Source: Fragilariopsis cylindrus CCMP1102
Taxonomy: Eukaryota; Bacillariophyta; Bacillariophyceae; Bacillariales; Bacillariaceae
DNA: 64,000 nucleotides
NCBI GenBank assembly: GCA_900095095.1
Contig: FMBT01000177.1
Location: 1-64,000 of the forward strand
Reading direction: 5' to 3'
This document shows positions 1 through 12,005 of the stretch, piece by piece (within the stretch, counting starts at the first letter, position 1; each line of letters begins with the position of its first letter). The translations under genes were made by a program, and so were the position numbers. Below the pieces are notes generated by a model. That model saw only the letters and a list, made by a program, of their open reading frames with translations. It made no database searches and had not been told where the DNA came from.

Positions 1-237
1 GGATAATAATTCAGACAGACTGACTATTCTATAGTACACTAAAAAATGGCACGATAACAAAAGAAAGATGATAGTATATTTTTTATTTTATTTTATGGTT
101 AATGATAAAGAAGTCATATTTATTTTTCTATTTTTTCTTCTCACAGGCAAATATTGTTTATCTCCTACAGATAGTAAAGTGTGTGAATGTATGTCATCCA
201 GTTGAGGATGATATTCAATTTATTTTTGAATCCTTGT

Positions 238-851
238 CTATTTCTTATCTGGGTTCGTCCACTTCTTTGGAGGAAGAACGTCGTAAGCAGTTTGGGAACC
301 TTTTCCAACATCACCTGCATACCCTTGAGGGAATACCATTGGCTTGTCGGTATTGAAGACACGGAGCATATCTTTGACGAATTCACGAACCTCATCGGTT
401 TTACGTTCTTCCTTTTCATTGATATGTTGCAAATGAGAGATCATATTCATAATCTTTTCAAGTCGAACTTCTAATTCCTTTTGAGTGTCCTTCAACGTAA
501 CTACCAAGTCATCGACTTCGTCAAGGGAGCATTCGGATGCGGCACATTCTTCTGATTTTTTTAGGATAGAGGCTGTTTCTTCGTCCGACATGATAACACT
601 GTGTGCTGTTGTGGAAGCTATAATTGCCTGTGAGTGTAGTAATAGGATACGTTAGTATAGTAAAATATAGAGAAGTTGAGGTAACGGTGATGTGAGATTT
701 GATTCGCACACAATATACTAAGAAGATCTTCACAACACAAAGCGATTAATTCATAGCAACTTACTGGGCGAATCATGACAAGAGGTTTCATTGTGCTGAA
801 AGCAGCAGCAGAAGTCAACATGAGAGCGAGGATTGATGATTTGAACAACAT
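238..851 (-). CDS. Plastid-targeted protein of unknown function, two exons
   Basis: Two exons on the minus strand, 851-765 and 627-238, joined in phase 0 across a 137-bp GTAAGT...CAG intron (764-628), give a 158-residue protein. The first 20 residues form a hydrophobic signal-like segment ending in SAAAFST. A small residue followed by Phe at the predicted cleavage site is the diatom signature for import into the complex plastid, so plastid targeting is a good inference. The mature part is acidic and helical, with heptad-like Leu/Ile spacing from about residue 60 to 105 (possible coiled coil). It ends in a Gly/Pro/Lys-rich tail with the short motif DVLPPKKW. I recognise no enzyme family. The start is the first ATG and immediately precedes the signal segment. 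The splice model is strong and the function is unknown. Confidence 0.75.
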
Positions 852-1583
852 GGGGAATTGTTTGATAGATTGATGGTTGGCGATTATATAATTTTTAATT
901 GTTTGTAATTGTTTGTTTTATTCTTGTCGAAATTGTTTTTATGAGAAAATGAAACGATCTTCACAAAAAAGGTTGATGGTTTCTTGACAACACAAGTACG
1001 AACCCCGATCTAGATCTGGGTTGGCGTTGTTTCAAATGTTTGTTGATTGATTTATTCTTTCGTGTGCGTGGGTGAGATGACTGATTGAGTGAGTAAGTTA
1101 TAGTGTTCTCATCTCGCGAATGATACCTTTTTAGATTTTATACATTCTTGGATCGTCATCCAATGAAAACTAATCACTCAATATTTCATTAATCTTGCGT
1201 GTGTTATGCGTTGTTCAGTATGACGTATTTACTTATTGTTTTTTTCTTGTTCAATCACACACATTGACAAACAGATGGATTTTACGACTTGCTCAGGATT
1301 TCATCCAAGATTCAGAAATGGCCAACTGTGAGTGAGCGAGTCTTGACCAATACTAGCTTGTAGACTACTACAAGACAATGAAGACAAAAATACATCCATG
1401 AAAGAGATTAGATTCCCAGTAGAAAGTTCTAATCTTCTCGTATCACCTTTGCTTTATATACAAGTAGTCTATTATAAAATAGATACAATAGCTTATATGT
1501 AGTATCTATTCCTATCGTAGGACATTATATACATTACATTGAGTCTGAGTATCAAAATTGGAGGTAATCTAGACAGAGTTATT
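852..1583. other. Intergenic: 5' flank of the plastid gene, 3' flank of the GW-repeat gene
   Basis: AT-rich DNA with no convincing coding frame or RNA gene. It should hold the promoter of the minus-strand gene ending at 851 and, near 1500-1583, the 3' untranslated region of the next minus-strand gene. No clear regulatory motif was seen. Confidence 0.5.
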
Positions 1584-4500
1584 CTATTTTAATCGTCGTG
1601 GCGGACTATCCCCAGGGGTATCGTTGTGAAATAGACGGGCAATGATCGTATTGTAGGCAATATCTTCCTGCTTGCTGCGTCCCGGTTTACTAGGTCGACC
1701 TGCACCAGTCATGCGATGTCGAAGAGAATGGGGGATCATAAGAGATTCTCCATTACGACCAATATTGTGTGCCCAACCTTGACCATCTTTCAATCTTAGC
1801 CAAGCAATAGAGTCTTCTGGACTCGTGACTCTTTCGTTTACTAAAACGCTTTCCCCTCCAAGAAGTACTACACCAACTGTTTCGGCTTCAAAGGATGGTC
1901 CTTTTCGGATGGTAACTCTCGCATCCAAAACAACATTGTACCTCCAACCTTGTCGATGTCGCTCTATACGAGGTTCAGTAGCGCATTCATCCAAACATAG
2001 TTCTCCATCTCCAGATACTTGAACCCATTCAGCTTGCGCAGTAAGACTGGAAAGGGGTCGCAACTCACCCGTATGAAGACGAACGTGGCGGTTCCTGTAG
2101 AGTTTTGCAAATGATTCTTGCGTGGAATTATGTCGGAAAAAGGTAACAACCTCGGATGCACGAAGAAATTCGCCACATTCGAAACGAAAATATACCCCAT
2201 CGTCAGATTTGATGGATGACGCTCTCCTAGATGGACCCAGACGGACCTTTATACCTTTACGTTCCCGGACACGAAACCAAACCGATCCAAATCGAAATTC
2301 CGGAGGTGTCACCGTTGCAACTACAGGCTTTCCGTTGACAAATCGTGGAATCCACCCTTGACCACCACGTAGCCGAGCAAATTCATTTTTGAAAAGATAG
2401 TGTTCCACATCAGAAGGATCTACCCACCGATCAACTTCCACACATGCGCCACAAGGGATTGTTGTTGATATCACGTTTCGTTCACCAATAGGCGGTCGAT
2501 GGTGATTACTTTGATGATCTGCTTTGCTTTCATTGGATTCCAATCCTCTCACCTTTCTTGGCGTTCGGAACATTGAATCCAAAAATGAACTACCTACGGA
2601 GGATGCTACATCAGATCCTTGACTACTGATCCCTAATTTTAGCAATGGCAGCCCATTCGCACTACTTACAACTGAAGATCCAGCAGTGGACGAAGTGGGG
2701 GATGTACCAGCATCAGATTCGGTATTTGAATTGGAGGTAGAGAGACTGAAACTCCAGCTCTAGTCATTACCCGAAGAAAAATTGTATCCTGACGGTTATT
2801 CCCTGTCGAATTTCCAACTTCTTCGAATGCTTTAGTTGCTTCTCCTCCCGAGTGTAGGCTAATGAACCAGAATAGTTTCTATATTGATCATTTAATTCGT
2901 CCTGTCGAGGAACGATTGCCCAACCACTATTATCTGAAAGCTTGATCAATCCAGCACCTTGACTGAATGCATTAGATGCCTCCAATCGTGTTGTTGCTTC
3001 GAAGACTGAACCACGAGGAAGTTTGCGCGCTTTTGTAATAGAATCAAAAATGGCTGGATTGCTAGTTTTGCTTGTCAATGTTGTTGTTTGATGGTGACCA
3101 GTCATAGTTTGAAAGATAGACTGATTCCCGGCCTTACCGTACATTGCATCTTTCGTTGCAGGATATGTCGATGCTGAAAAATCATCATGATGATGATGGT
3201 AGTGGTGGGAATCATGAGTACCATGAATAAGATTGTTCACTTGAAAATGGGGAGCATCCAAAATTTTGAGTCCACGAGGTGCATTAACTCTCATGAGGAA
3301 AAAAGACGGCTGATGAACGAAGATGAAGTAGTACTTCGAGCGATAGATCGGTCCGGACTCAAAGTTCCTCCGTATGATTTGTTCGTGTGACAATCAATAG
3401 ACGAGGCATCATCTGACAATAGAGATATATTAGAAGCCGGTGACATGATCGTTCTGGGTCATGATGTTGATGTTGCGAATTGTTCATACTTGTGGATGTA
3501 TCGGTTAGGGCAGATGCATCATTGTTGTTGTTATTATTATTTCGATATTGCATAGACGGACCCACGACGTGACGAGGTAATGGAGTCGATTCGATGACAC
3601 CACGTTTTCGTCTAGGTGGCCGATGACGACGATTGGCTGCAGAAATGGGTGTCGCTAATACTGATGACATGATAGTTCCAGATGTACCACGTGAAGTTAC
3701 AGACAAACCACATTCATCCACTTCTTCGTTGGATATTTCTTTCATGAGTGGAATCCATGAACGACCACCAGAGTCATTGTTGTTGTTGTTGTTGTTGTGT
3801 GCCGATGATGACATTGGTATTATTTTCCTATCGGCTACCCAACCACGTCGTCTTTTCAATCTCAGAAATGAGATCAACGTGTTCTCTTTTTGATTTTCTT
3901 CTTCCTGTTGGACAACTCGAAGACAAACTTCATGGACACTACCAGGAATTAAAATACCTTTGGTTGGTGGGGCATCTAAACATGGCCCGTTAAGATCGGT
4001 ACCGGTGTTGAACAAACCACTTTATACATAAAACTTCCCTGTTCACATTTGGTACAATATTTGGCGGTATCGGTATTGCAATTCGGACATGGCTTTGTTC
4101 GGAAAAGATATATCCATGATGAGAATTATGAGAATTATTATCATTGTTAATGATGCTGTTCTTGTTGTTGCCCTTGTCAGATGACAGCTCTTGTATTGCG
4201 ACTGTATTTGTACTGCTGCTCGTGTTGTTGTTGCTGGTGTTGTTGTTGTCGGGTATAGGAAGTAAAGAAGAACACAACAAAGGTATGGCCATACATTGTA
4301 TATTTCCTCGTTTAGGTGTCATGTTATTTACATTTACATCGCTGTTATTGTTATTATTACTAGATTCTTCTTCATTCGCAGCATCAAATGCATAACCTCC
4401 TGTTAAAACTCGATCGACTCTGATGACTTTTCTCATTTTGATATTACTATTACTATTATCAGGCATCATCGTCGCCGACACTAGGTTGTTGTCATGCGAT

Positions 4501-5780
4501 GATGCAGCAGTTGTTGTCGAATTTTCTGTTATAGCAGTATTATTAGTAAAAGTAGAAATAGTATCATAAGCAGCAGCAGGTCGTTGATATGTTTGATGTG
4601 TAGCTAAAGATGAACAAACGGAACCTGTTCCGGATACCAAGGATCGTGGTGGTGAATATGGTGGTTGTTCCTGATGATGTTGTTGGTGTTCTTTTCCTCC
4701 CCGTAACAATACTCCCGCTAAAATCGGCGAATCAACAGCTGAACCTAATCGACGAGGAGAAGATAAAGAAGAATTTGTTTTTATTTTTGTTGGATGATGA
4801 TGATATTTGTTGCTGTTGTTGTTGTTGTTGTGATGATGCCGTGATATCTTCGATAAGTCTTTCACTACTACTAGCAATTATTTCCCCAAATCCTAAATAT
4901 TTCCCTGATTTCTTTTCTTTAGTATTAGTACTAGTAGTAATATCAGTTGGTTCATTTGATAAAAGAGCAACCACTCCACGATATACTATTCGATAGTAGC
5001 GTATTGTTGGTTCTTCTTCTACGTCTTCGTCTTCTTGATCTTGTTGTTGTTGATGTTGCAATCCCTCTAATTTATGTTGTTGTCGTTCTCCATCCATTTT
5101 CAAGTGAAGCGGTTGGCGTTGATATTGACGTTGACCTCGTTGACGTTCAGGAGTTGAAAACGATGATGATAATGATGATGATGATGATGGCTTCAGCTCA
5201 TCAGTAGATTTTATTATTTTGCTTCTATTTCTGTTGATAATCTTAACGCGATCTATTCTTTTTCGCGTCGTCGTTTCTATTTCATCATTAACAATAATAT
5301 CATCGGCGGTGGTGTCGTAGTTTGCATTACGTGTATTTATATTTGGTTTAAGTGACGGGGGTGATACTGGTTTTCTGTCGTTATCGTTATCGTTCTCATC
5401 GTTCTCATCTTCGTCAATGGGAATTTCTGGAGCGTCACCGGTATCGACGGCAGTTTTTGTACTACTTGCGGTATTACTTGTACTAGTATTAGTACTCACT
5501 TTCTTATTCGGACTACTTGGATAATAACCTGCTTTATTATTGTTCTGCTGCTTATTTGGACTTGTTCTTGCTATTTTTCTAGTAATTCTGTCCGACGTTT
5601 TGTCCCATTAAACCTTCGTTGATAATAATTACTACTACTACTACCGGTATTCGAGGATGATGAAGGTGAAGGTGAAGCAGAAGTAGTCGAAAGAGTTGCA
5701 GTCGATCCGGTCGTTGATGATGATGGTGGTTGTATCAAACCAGCTGACGATGATGATTTTTCCGTTTCTGACGATTCCAT
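1584..5780 (-). CDS. Large GW-repeat (SH3-like) low-complexity protein, frameshifted
   Basis: A run of overlapping minus-strand reading frames from the ATG at 5780 to the stop at 1584 looks like one gene of about 1350 codons. The frame must change about six times, near 5575, 4830, 4030, 3400, 2850 and 2740. At least the first change sits at an A run that is one base short. No GT-AG introns explain the shifts. The N-terminal half is Ser/Asn/Gln/Asp-rich. At least five segments share a pattern of hydrophobic beta-like stretches followed by Gly-Trp: RRRGWV, SDNSGWAI, GGQGWI, RHRQGW and DGQGWA. This is the layout of SH3-like (SH3b or GW) repeats. No enzyme motif is visible. It could be a scaffold or a signalling or wall-associated protein. 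The function is not inferred. Confidence 0.55.
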
Positions 5781-7663
5781 ATTCAAAATAATGTATTAAC
5801 ACAAGCCCATGCAATGTAGTATATCTGGGGAAGAGAACCCACGGGATCGATGAAGATAGTTTATTCGAAGTTAGGAAGTGTATTAGTGTATTGCAATGAA
5901 TAGTATTTTTTTTTCAACAACGATACCGTATTAACGTTACTGTTAGCAATATGTATCATCAACCAATATACAATTTTTTACCAACAATCATACATACTGC
6001 ACTGTAGTACAAAACACATTCAACAACGACCACTAAAAACAAAACACTTACATAGCAATTTTAAGAAAAAATGAGGCGTCCAACGACAACGGACAGTTTT
6101 TAAGCACACTTTGTCACATCCACACGTTACGTTACTACTACCACCTACTAGCTTGTTGTTCCAATTGACACCATGACCAATCAATATATTACATCAGTAA
6201 TATAATTGTATTGCCATTGTCTATCTAGCCTATCTGTTTAAAGTTGCTGTATCATGGCTTATATTGAATGTAAAAAGTAAAAGTAGAAGCACGACTTTCT
6301 TTCCACATATTTCACAGCCCCCAATTATGGGTATTTTTGTGCATCTATAGATCTGTTGTTTTTGGCACCCTATCCTAGCCTCCATCATCTATCTGTTGCT
6401 GTTTGGTATACTATGCCTGAATTCGCCCTTTTCTAAGTTCACATGCATCATGTACCTTGCGCAATTACATACCTGTTGATAATGGGTCCTCTCTTCATAT
6501 ACCAATACCAATATCTATATTTCGTCTTATAAGTTTGTATAAAACAGATGGATATCCATGGAGGTTCAATTTATTACATTTCCATTTTCATGATGATGGG
6601 TATAATTTTCCATTCAATTCGTAGTAATTTTCCTGTCGCGAGGTATCGTGCACAGTAACTAATTGCCTACCTACAGTGTGACTTGGAACTAGCCAGTAGG
6701 TGATATATTACATGTGAATAAAACCTTACAATTGCATTTAAAAAAATCACATCAAATATCGACCATGCATGTATAGTATATTGCCATCCCAAGCTAACAC
6801 AACAATAACAAGAATTTCTCAAATGTCCAACAAATAATATGATGATGAGTTTACTTTTTGCTTGGTGCAAATGTGATGTAATGTAACAGTTCCATTGAAA
6901 TGAACTGACCCTCCTGAGGAGGAGAGATGCAGGGAATACAAATATCTTCCAGTTATATACACAACACAACATAAGATAACCTTTTTTTCCTCTTCCTTCT
7001 CCATTGTGATCCAATGATAGAGTAAACAAGAAAAAAAATTGAGATTACTACTTACTTTTTGCTGCTTCTAAATTTAGCTAATAATATAACAATAAAAGTT
7101 CCATTCTAATGAACAATTTGATTTGACTACACTTTGAATACTTTAATTACCACTGTCTTGATGAAAACTATTATAATATATGATATGTACTTGTATGTTG
7201 TTATGTATGTAATTCGATAATGTTGCTGTACTATCCATATATAATATAATAGAGTCGTAGGCAGTTATTTATTTATTTTCGCGCCTTCACCGCGGAAATC
7301 AAATCCACGCATGCATCAGCACTGCCTTTTAGCTTTTTATATACAGCGCATCATTGCTGCTAGTTGATTGTGTACGGTATTTTTACGTCACACCACCTAC
7401 AGTACATTTTGTGTATGGATCATGTGACTTGATGGATTCATAATATTCTCAGCTTCTCTTCCGCCCACGACAATATATCAGATTTCAGGTCTCAAGACCA
7501 TTGCCATTACAATATAACTTTGCCAACGATTGCTTACTAGAAAGGTAGCCATAGACATTGTTATTGTGAAATCACTAACGCTAACTTCATTCTTATTGAA
7601 TTGGACGTGACTTGTCTCACACACTAAAACAAGTAAACGTAAACGTAAAAGTATCAGTATAGT
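5781..7663. other. Intergenic between the GW-repeat gene and MRE11
   Basis: A divergent intergenic region of 1.9 kb. It is AT-rich with scattered short frames lacking good starts or domain-like composition. The right end should contain the MRE11 promoter, including the E2F-like site listed separately. No RNA gene was seen. Confidence 0.5.
7276..7285 (+). promoter_or_regulatory. E2F-like site upstream of MRE11
   Basis: TTTTCGCGCC contains TTTCGCGC, an exact match to the E2F/DP consensus TTTSSCGC. It lies about 380 bp before the MRE11 start codon and is followed by a second GC-rich patch (ACCGCGG) in otherwise AT-rich DNA. E2F sites control S-phase and repair genes in plants and animals. Use in this organism is inferred. 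Confidence 0.4.
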
Positions 7664-10600
7664 ATGCCGTATCATTCCTCCGACGAAGAAGAAATGAATA
7701 CGACCAGCACAGGTGGTGATGCTAGCACTACAATTAGTAGACGAGGTCGTCGTCCAGTTGGTGGACGTCGTACACGTCGTCGTCGTGGTGATGATCCCGA
7801 TTCAAGTGATGATGATAATGATGATATGCTGATGATGAGGAAGTAGATCTTGATCGTCTTAAAAAAAAATCTACTACTACTACAGAAATGATGGCCGATA
7901 ACGATAACATAATGACATAAGCAAAGATCAGCAAGACCAGCAAGACGACGAAGAAATGATACCACCACCATCTCAACAACAAGACGATTCATCATTTACT
8001 GGACAAAAACCAGTTGGTGGTTAGAAATGGTCAATCACAGGCAACTACTACTCCTACACAAGAAGGAGGTACACAAACACAAGATATTCCACCACCACAT
8101 GGATTAATAATTGGTGATGCTGATATGAATACATTACGTATACTACTATCAACAGATAATCATTTAGGGTATGCTGAAGATGATAATATACGTGGCAATG
8201 ATTCATTTGCTGCATTAGAGGAAGTTTTATTCTTAGCAAAAGAATATAGATGTGATATGGTATTATTAGCTGGTGATTTATTTCATCATAATCGACCGAC
8301 ACGACGGACATTATATAAAACAAGTAAGTATAACTTGTAAGCTTATTAACAACAATAAGTAATTCTTGGTACCGTTCTATTTCTAAATTTATTATTCGAT
8401 TTTCTTTTCTTTGTATCTTATCTTTTATGATACAATTATCAGTGGATATCTTCAAACGATATTGTATGGGACCTGGTGCTATTCAAGTTCAGATCGTTTC
8501 TGGATCAGCTGATGATGCTACTGCTGCTGTTGCTGCTGCAGGAAGAGGTGGTGGTGGTGGTGGTGGTGGTGGTGCAACAAATAAAAATACTAATACTAAT
8601 AGTCCATTTGTTCGTGGATATGTTAATTACGAAGATGAAAATTATTCTGTTGATTTACCTGTATTTTCTATACATGGTAATCATGATGATCCAAGTCGTG
8701 ATGGTGGAAATTCTGAATTATATGCTGCATTAGATTTATTAGATGTATCAAATCTTGTTAATTACTTTGGTAAACAACAGGATGCAAAAGATATACGTGT
8801 TGATCCTATTTTATTGAAAAAAGGAACAACACAAGTTGCATTATATGGATTAGGTAGTATGCGTGATGAACGATTAAATCGTATGTGGCGTGGTGAACAT
8901 TTAACATTTTCACGTCCCGCAGAACAAGATCCTAATAACAACAAGAATGGTGGTGGTGGTGGTAATAATGGTAATGATGATCCAGCACAGCAATGGTTTA
9001 ATATATTCGCATTACATCAAAATCGTGATCGTGGTCGTGGTGCAAAGAATTGTATCAAAGAAGATATGATACCAGATTGGATGGATTTTATTTGTTGGGG
9101 TCATGAACATGAATGTGATATTGAAGTTACAGAAAGTGTTGTTGGTACATTCCGTATTAGTCAACCAGGATCGTCTGTTGCAACATCATTAGTTGAAGGT
9201 GAATCGATGAGAAAAAAAATTGGTATATTAGATATCCGTGAAGGTCAGTTCCGATTAACAGCAATACCATTAACACAGGTTCGATCATTCGTTTTGGGTA
9301 CAGTACGTTTAGCAGATGAACGAAATCTTGATCCTGATGAACCAAAAGTTGATACGAAGGTATCGAAATTATTAGAAGATAAAGTTCGTGTTCTTATTCA
9401 TGATGCACGAGAAAAACGACGTGAACTTCTAATTGATGCTGAAGAGGGTGGGAATGTTTTAGCTAAGTATTATAACAACAGCAACGACGATGGCATCGCA
9501 GGTATACCTTTGAAACATACCTTACACAAAGAAGACGAAGTTTTGGTGCGATTGAAGGTTGATCATACAGGATTTGCGGCCGTGAATAGTCAACGATTTG
9601 GGGCTAAGTTCGTTGGAGAGACTGCCAATCCGGTAAGTATGTTATATGTAATGCATATATGCGAGTGATCGACACATATACTTATGCATATGTACTATGT
9701 GTTGTTCGATGTGTTTGCGTGACAACAACTAATACCCACTGCTTATCAATCTTACATTCTTCCCACACCCTTATAATTATAATATTTGTTATAATCGTCG
9801 TCCTGCAATTGTATATGAAGTCGGATATTCTTTTGTTCACTCGTAAGAGGTCCGAAAGTAAGTCCCAAACTAAGTCAATGAAGGAAGTCAAACCAATTGA
9901 GCCAGGTGATGTAGAAGAAATGGACATCGAAGAATTGATTGTGGAACAATTCGAAGCGTCGAATACTAGATTGGAACTTTTTGATGACAAAAAGATCTCT
10001 TTGGCGTTGGATGCATACGTTGGTAAATCTGAAGCTCGGGCAATCAACGAAGCACTTGAAAAACTCCTAGGTAAACAACAAAATAGATTATTCAAATCCG
10101 GGGTAGACACTGCTGCGGAAGGCTTAGGAAAAGTCAAACCAGAAGATGCTGATGATAAGCCTGATATGGGAAAGAAGAAGAAAGGGAAAAAGACCAAACG
10201 AACAAAATCTGAGGATTATGACGAAGAAGAGGAGGATGCCGAGCAAAGTTTCGAAGACAACGACATGATGGAGGAAGACCCGCCACCGAAATCGCGTTCG
10301 ACCAAGAAGGGAACACAAAGTTCCACCAGCTCGAGAAAGCGAAAGGATTCCTCCTATTATGAGGAAGAGGAAGACGACGACGAATCTGCCGACGATGTTG
10401 CCGATACTCCAAAATCCAAGTCTAGACCTACGAAATCCCGGGATGGTGGGGGTAAAGGCCGCAAAACTGCAGCAAAACGTACTCAAGAAAGTGAAGAGGA
10501 TGACAGTGACATTCAGGTGGTCGACCCACCAGCGCGCAATCGTGGTGCTAAAAAACGGACAACGAAGAAACCGGTTAACTACTCGATGAATGAATCTGAC

Positions 10601-10957
10601 GATGACGATGACGACGAGCTTATTGTCGTTGATGACTCTGACGATTCTCCTCAACTGAAAAAGAAAATGGGCAGAGGCAAGGCGGTAGTAGCGGCGAAAA
10701 AGAACACAAAAAAATCGTCTACTAGCACTAACAAGAGAGGTAGAGACAGAACTGATAGTAATCTAGCCCAATCTCAGTTGTCTTTTACATCTATCAAGCG
10801 CAAGGAACCCAAAAGTACTAAGAGGAAGACGACTGCTCGAAAGAGAAATAACGTTGATAGCGATGACGATGATAACTTTCAACCAGCGGGACGAAGTTAC
10901 GAAGACGATGATGATGATTGGGGGACTGCTCAATCCAATACCGCAAGCACTTTCTAA
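7664..10957 (+). CDS. MRE11: MRE11 double-strand-break repair nuclease
   Basis: Nuclease subunit of the MRE11-RAD50-NBS1 complex, acting on double-strand breaks in the nucleus. Exons are about 7664-8323, 8443-9632 and 9821-10957, with GTAAGT donors. All five phosphodiesterase motifs are visible: STDNHLGY, GDLFHHN, GNHDDP, LHQNR and WGHEHE. The capping region follows, and exon 3 continues directly from the conserved NP into SDILLF. Low-complexity insertions sit inside the nuclease domain: a Gly run near 8545-8575 before motif III and an Asn/Gly run near 8930-8980. The C-terminal 300 residues alternate acidic and Lys/Arg-Gly blocks, a usual DNA-binding tail for the family. The first 110 codons (7664-8010) are an acidic extension interrupted by about three one-base frameshifts, so the real start is uncertain; the conserved domain begins near 8115. 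Confidence 0.93.
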
Positions 10958-11079
10958 TAGTAGCTAAAATTAAATAAATACAAGTGCTAGGAAACTGGTT
11001 GTGATGGCAATTTCCCATTAACACTTCGGCTCTTTTCCTTCTTGTTCTTCAGTATAGTCTTGATTGTTTGGCAAACTTT

Positions 11080-11590
11080 TTACGCTGCGAAATGTTCTAC
11101 TAGCGCCTCCATAAATGTTCGACCTGGAACATCGCCCGCTTTTGGTGCCTCAACTACTGGGTGCTTACACTTTTCCAGTGTCTGGACTGCTACATCGGAT
11201 TTGACTACGAATATGTAGCGGAAATGTTTTTGTACGAAGTTGCTCATGGGCAAGAGATTTTGCCCAAACAAATGCTGTGTCTGGAAATTTTCGAAGGACG
11301 TTTCAAAATGATCGACTACTACGAAATGAGGGATTGGTCGTATAGGTAGCCCAATTGATACAAGAATTTAATGCCAGCGTTGTTCAAACCAGTATGTTCT
11401 GATATTTCGTTCAACTTCTTGTTGAACTTGACCCCGTCGATCCCCATGATTCAAATGTTGTCCATCAGCAAATGATTGCTGATTGGCAGCAGTGTATCCA
11501 TTTGAGTACAGGGCATCCATCCAAAAAGATTTAATCTTAAGGATCGCATGAATAGTATCTTCGTGGAAAAAAATGGTTAAAATAGAAGAA
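11080..11590 (-). CDS. Possible small or decayed gene of unknown function
   Basis: On the minus strand, three open stretches follow each other. One frame is open from about 11590 to 11370 and ends in YWFEQRWH. A second overlapping frame, with an ATG near 11445, contains FNKKLNEISEHTG. A third runs to a stop at 11080 and ends in ALVEHFAA. The second and third would join through a single frameshift near 11345. All have protein-like composition rather than low-complexity sequence, but I recognise no family and cannot tell which frames are coding. It lies just downstream of the dehydratase gene on the same strand. It may be a small gene with sequence errors, a gene remnant, or chance. Confidence 0.3.
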
Positions 11591-12005
11591 ACAAATTACA
11601 AGCAGTAGCTTCTGTAAAAAAAAAAAATTTGAAAAAAGAAGACAATTTTTTTTTGACAATGTATCAACAATAATTTTCTGTATTTTTATTTTATTTTGTT
11701 ATCTTTATTCGGATATGATATTCTATTATTTTTCCCAATATTGAATAATTTATTTTTTTGTCATACAGAGATACGAAAAATGAGACCTTACATATATGGA
11801 AAATCATAAGATAATAATGCATCGTCCAAAAGCCAACGATAGACTAAATCAACTCAGACCATCCCCCCAAATCAGATTTGACCGATTATATTATATAATA
11901 AAATATTCAACCGAAATGATCCATGGTATGGATGGATGTTATAATTTCAATACACTTATTGCGTATATTATATTTCTGGTCCGTCCGAGAATGGGATTTT
12001 GTTGC

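Noticed and set aside
6667-7029. 120-codon minus frame upstream of MRE11
   Set aside because: Has no ATG at its start and random-looking composition; an overlapping frame is equally open.
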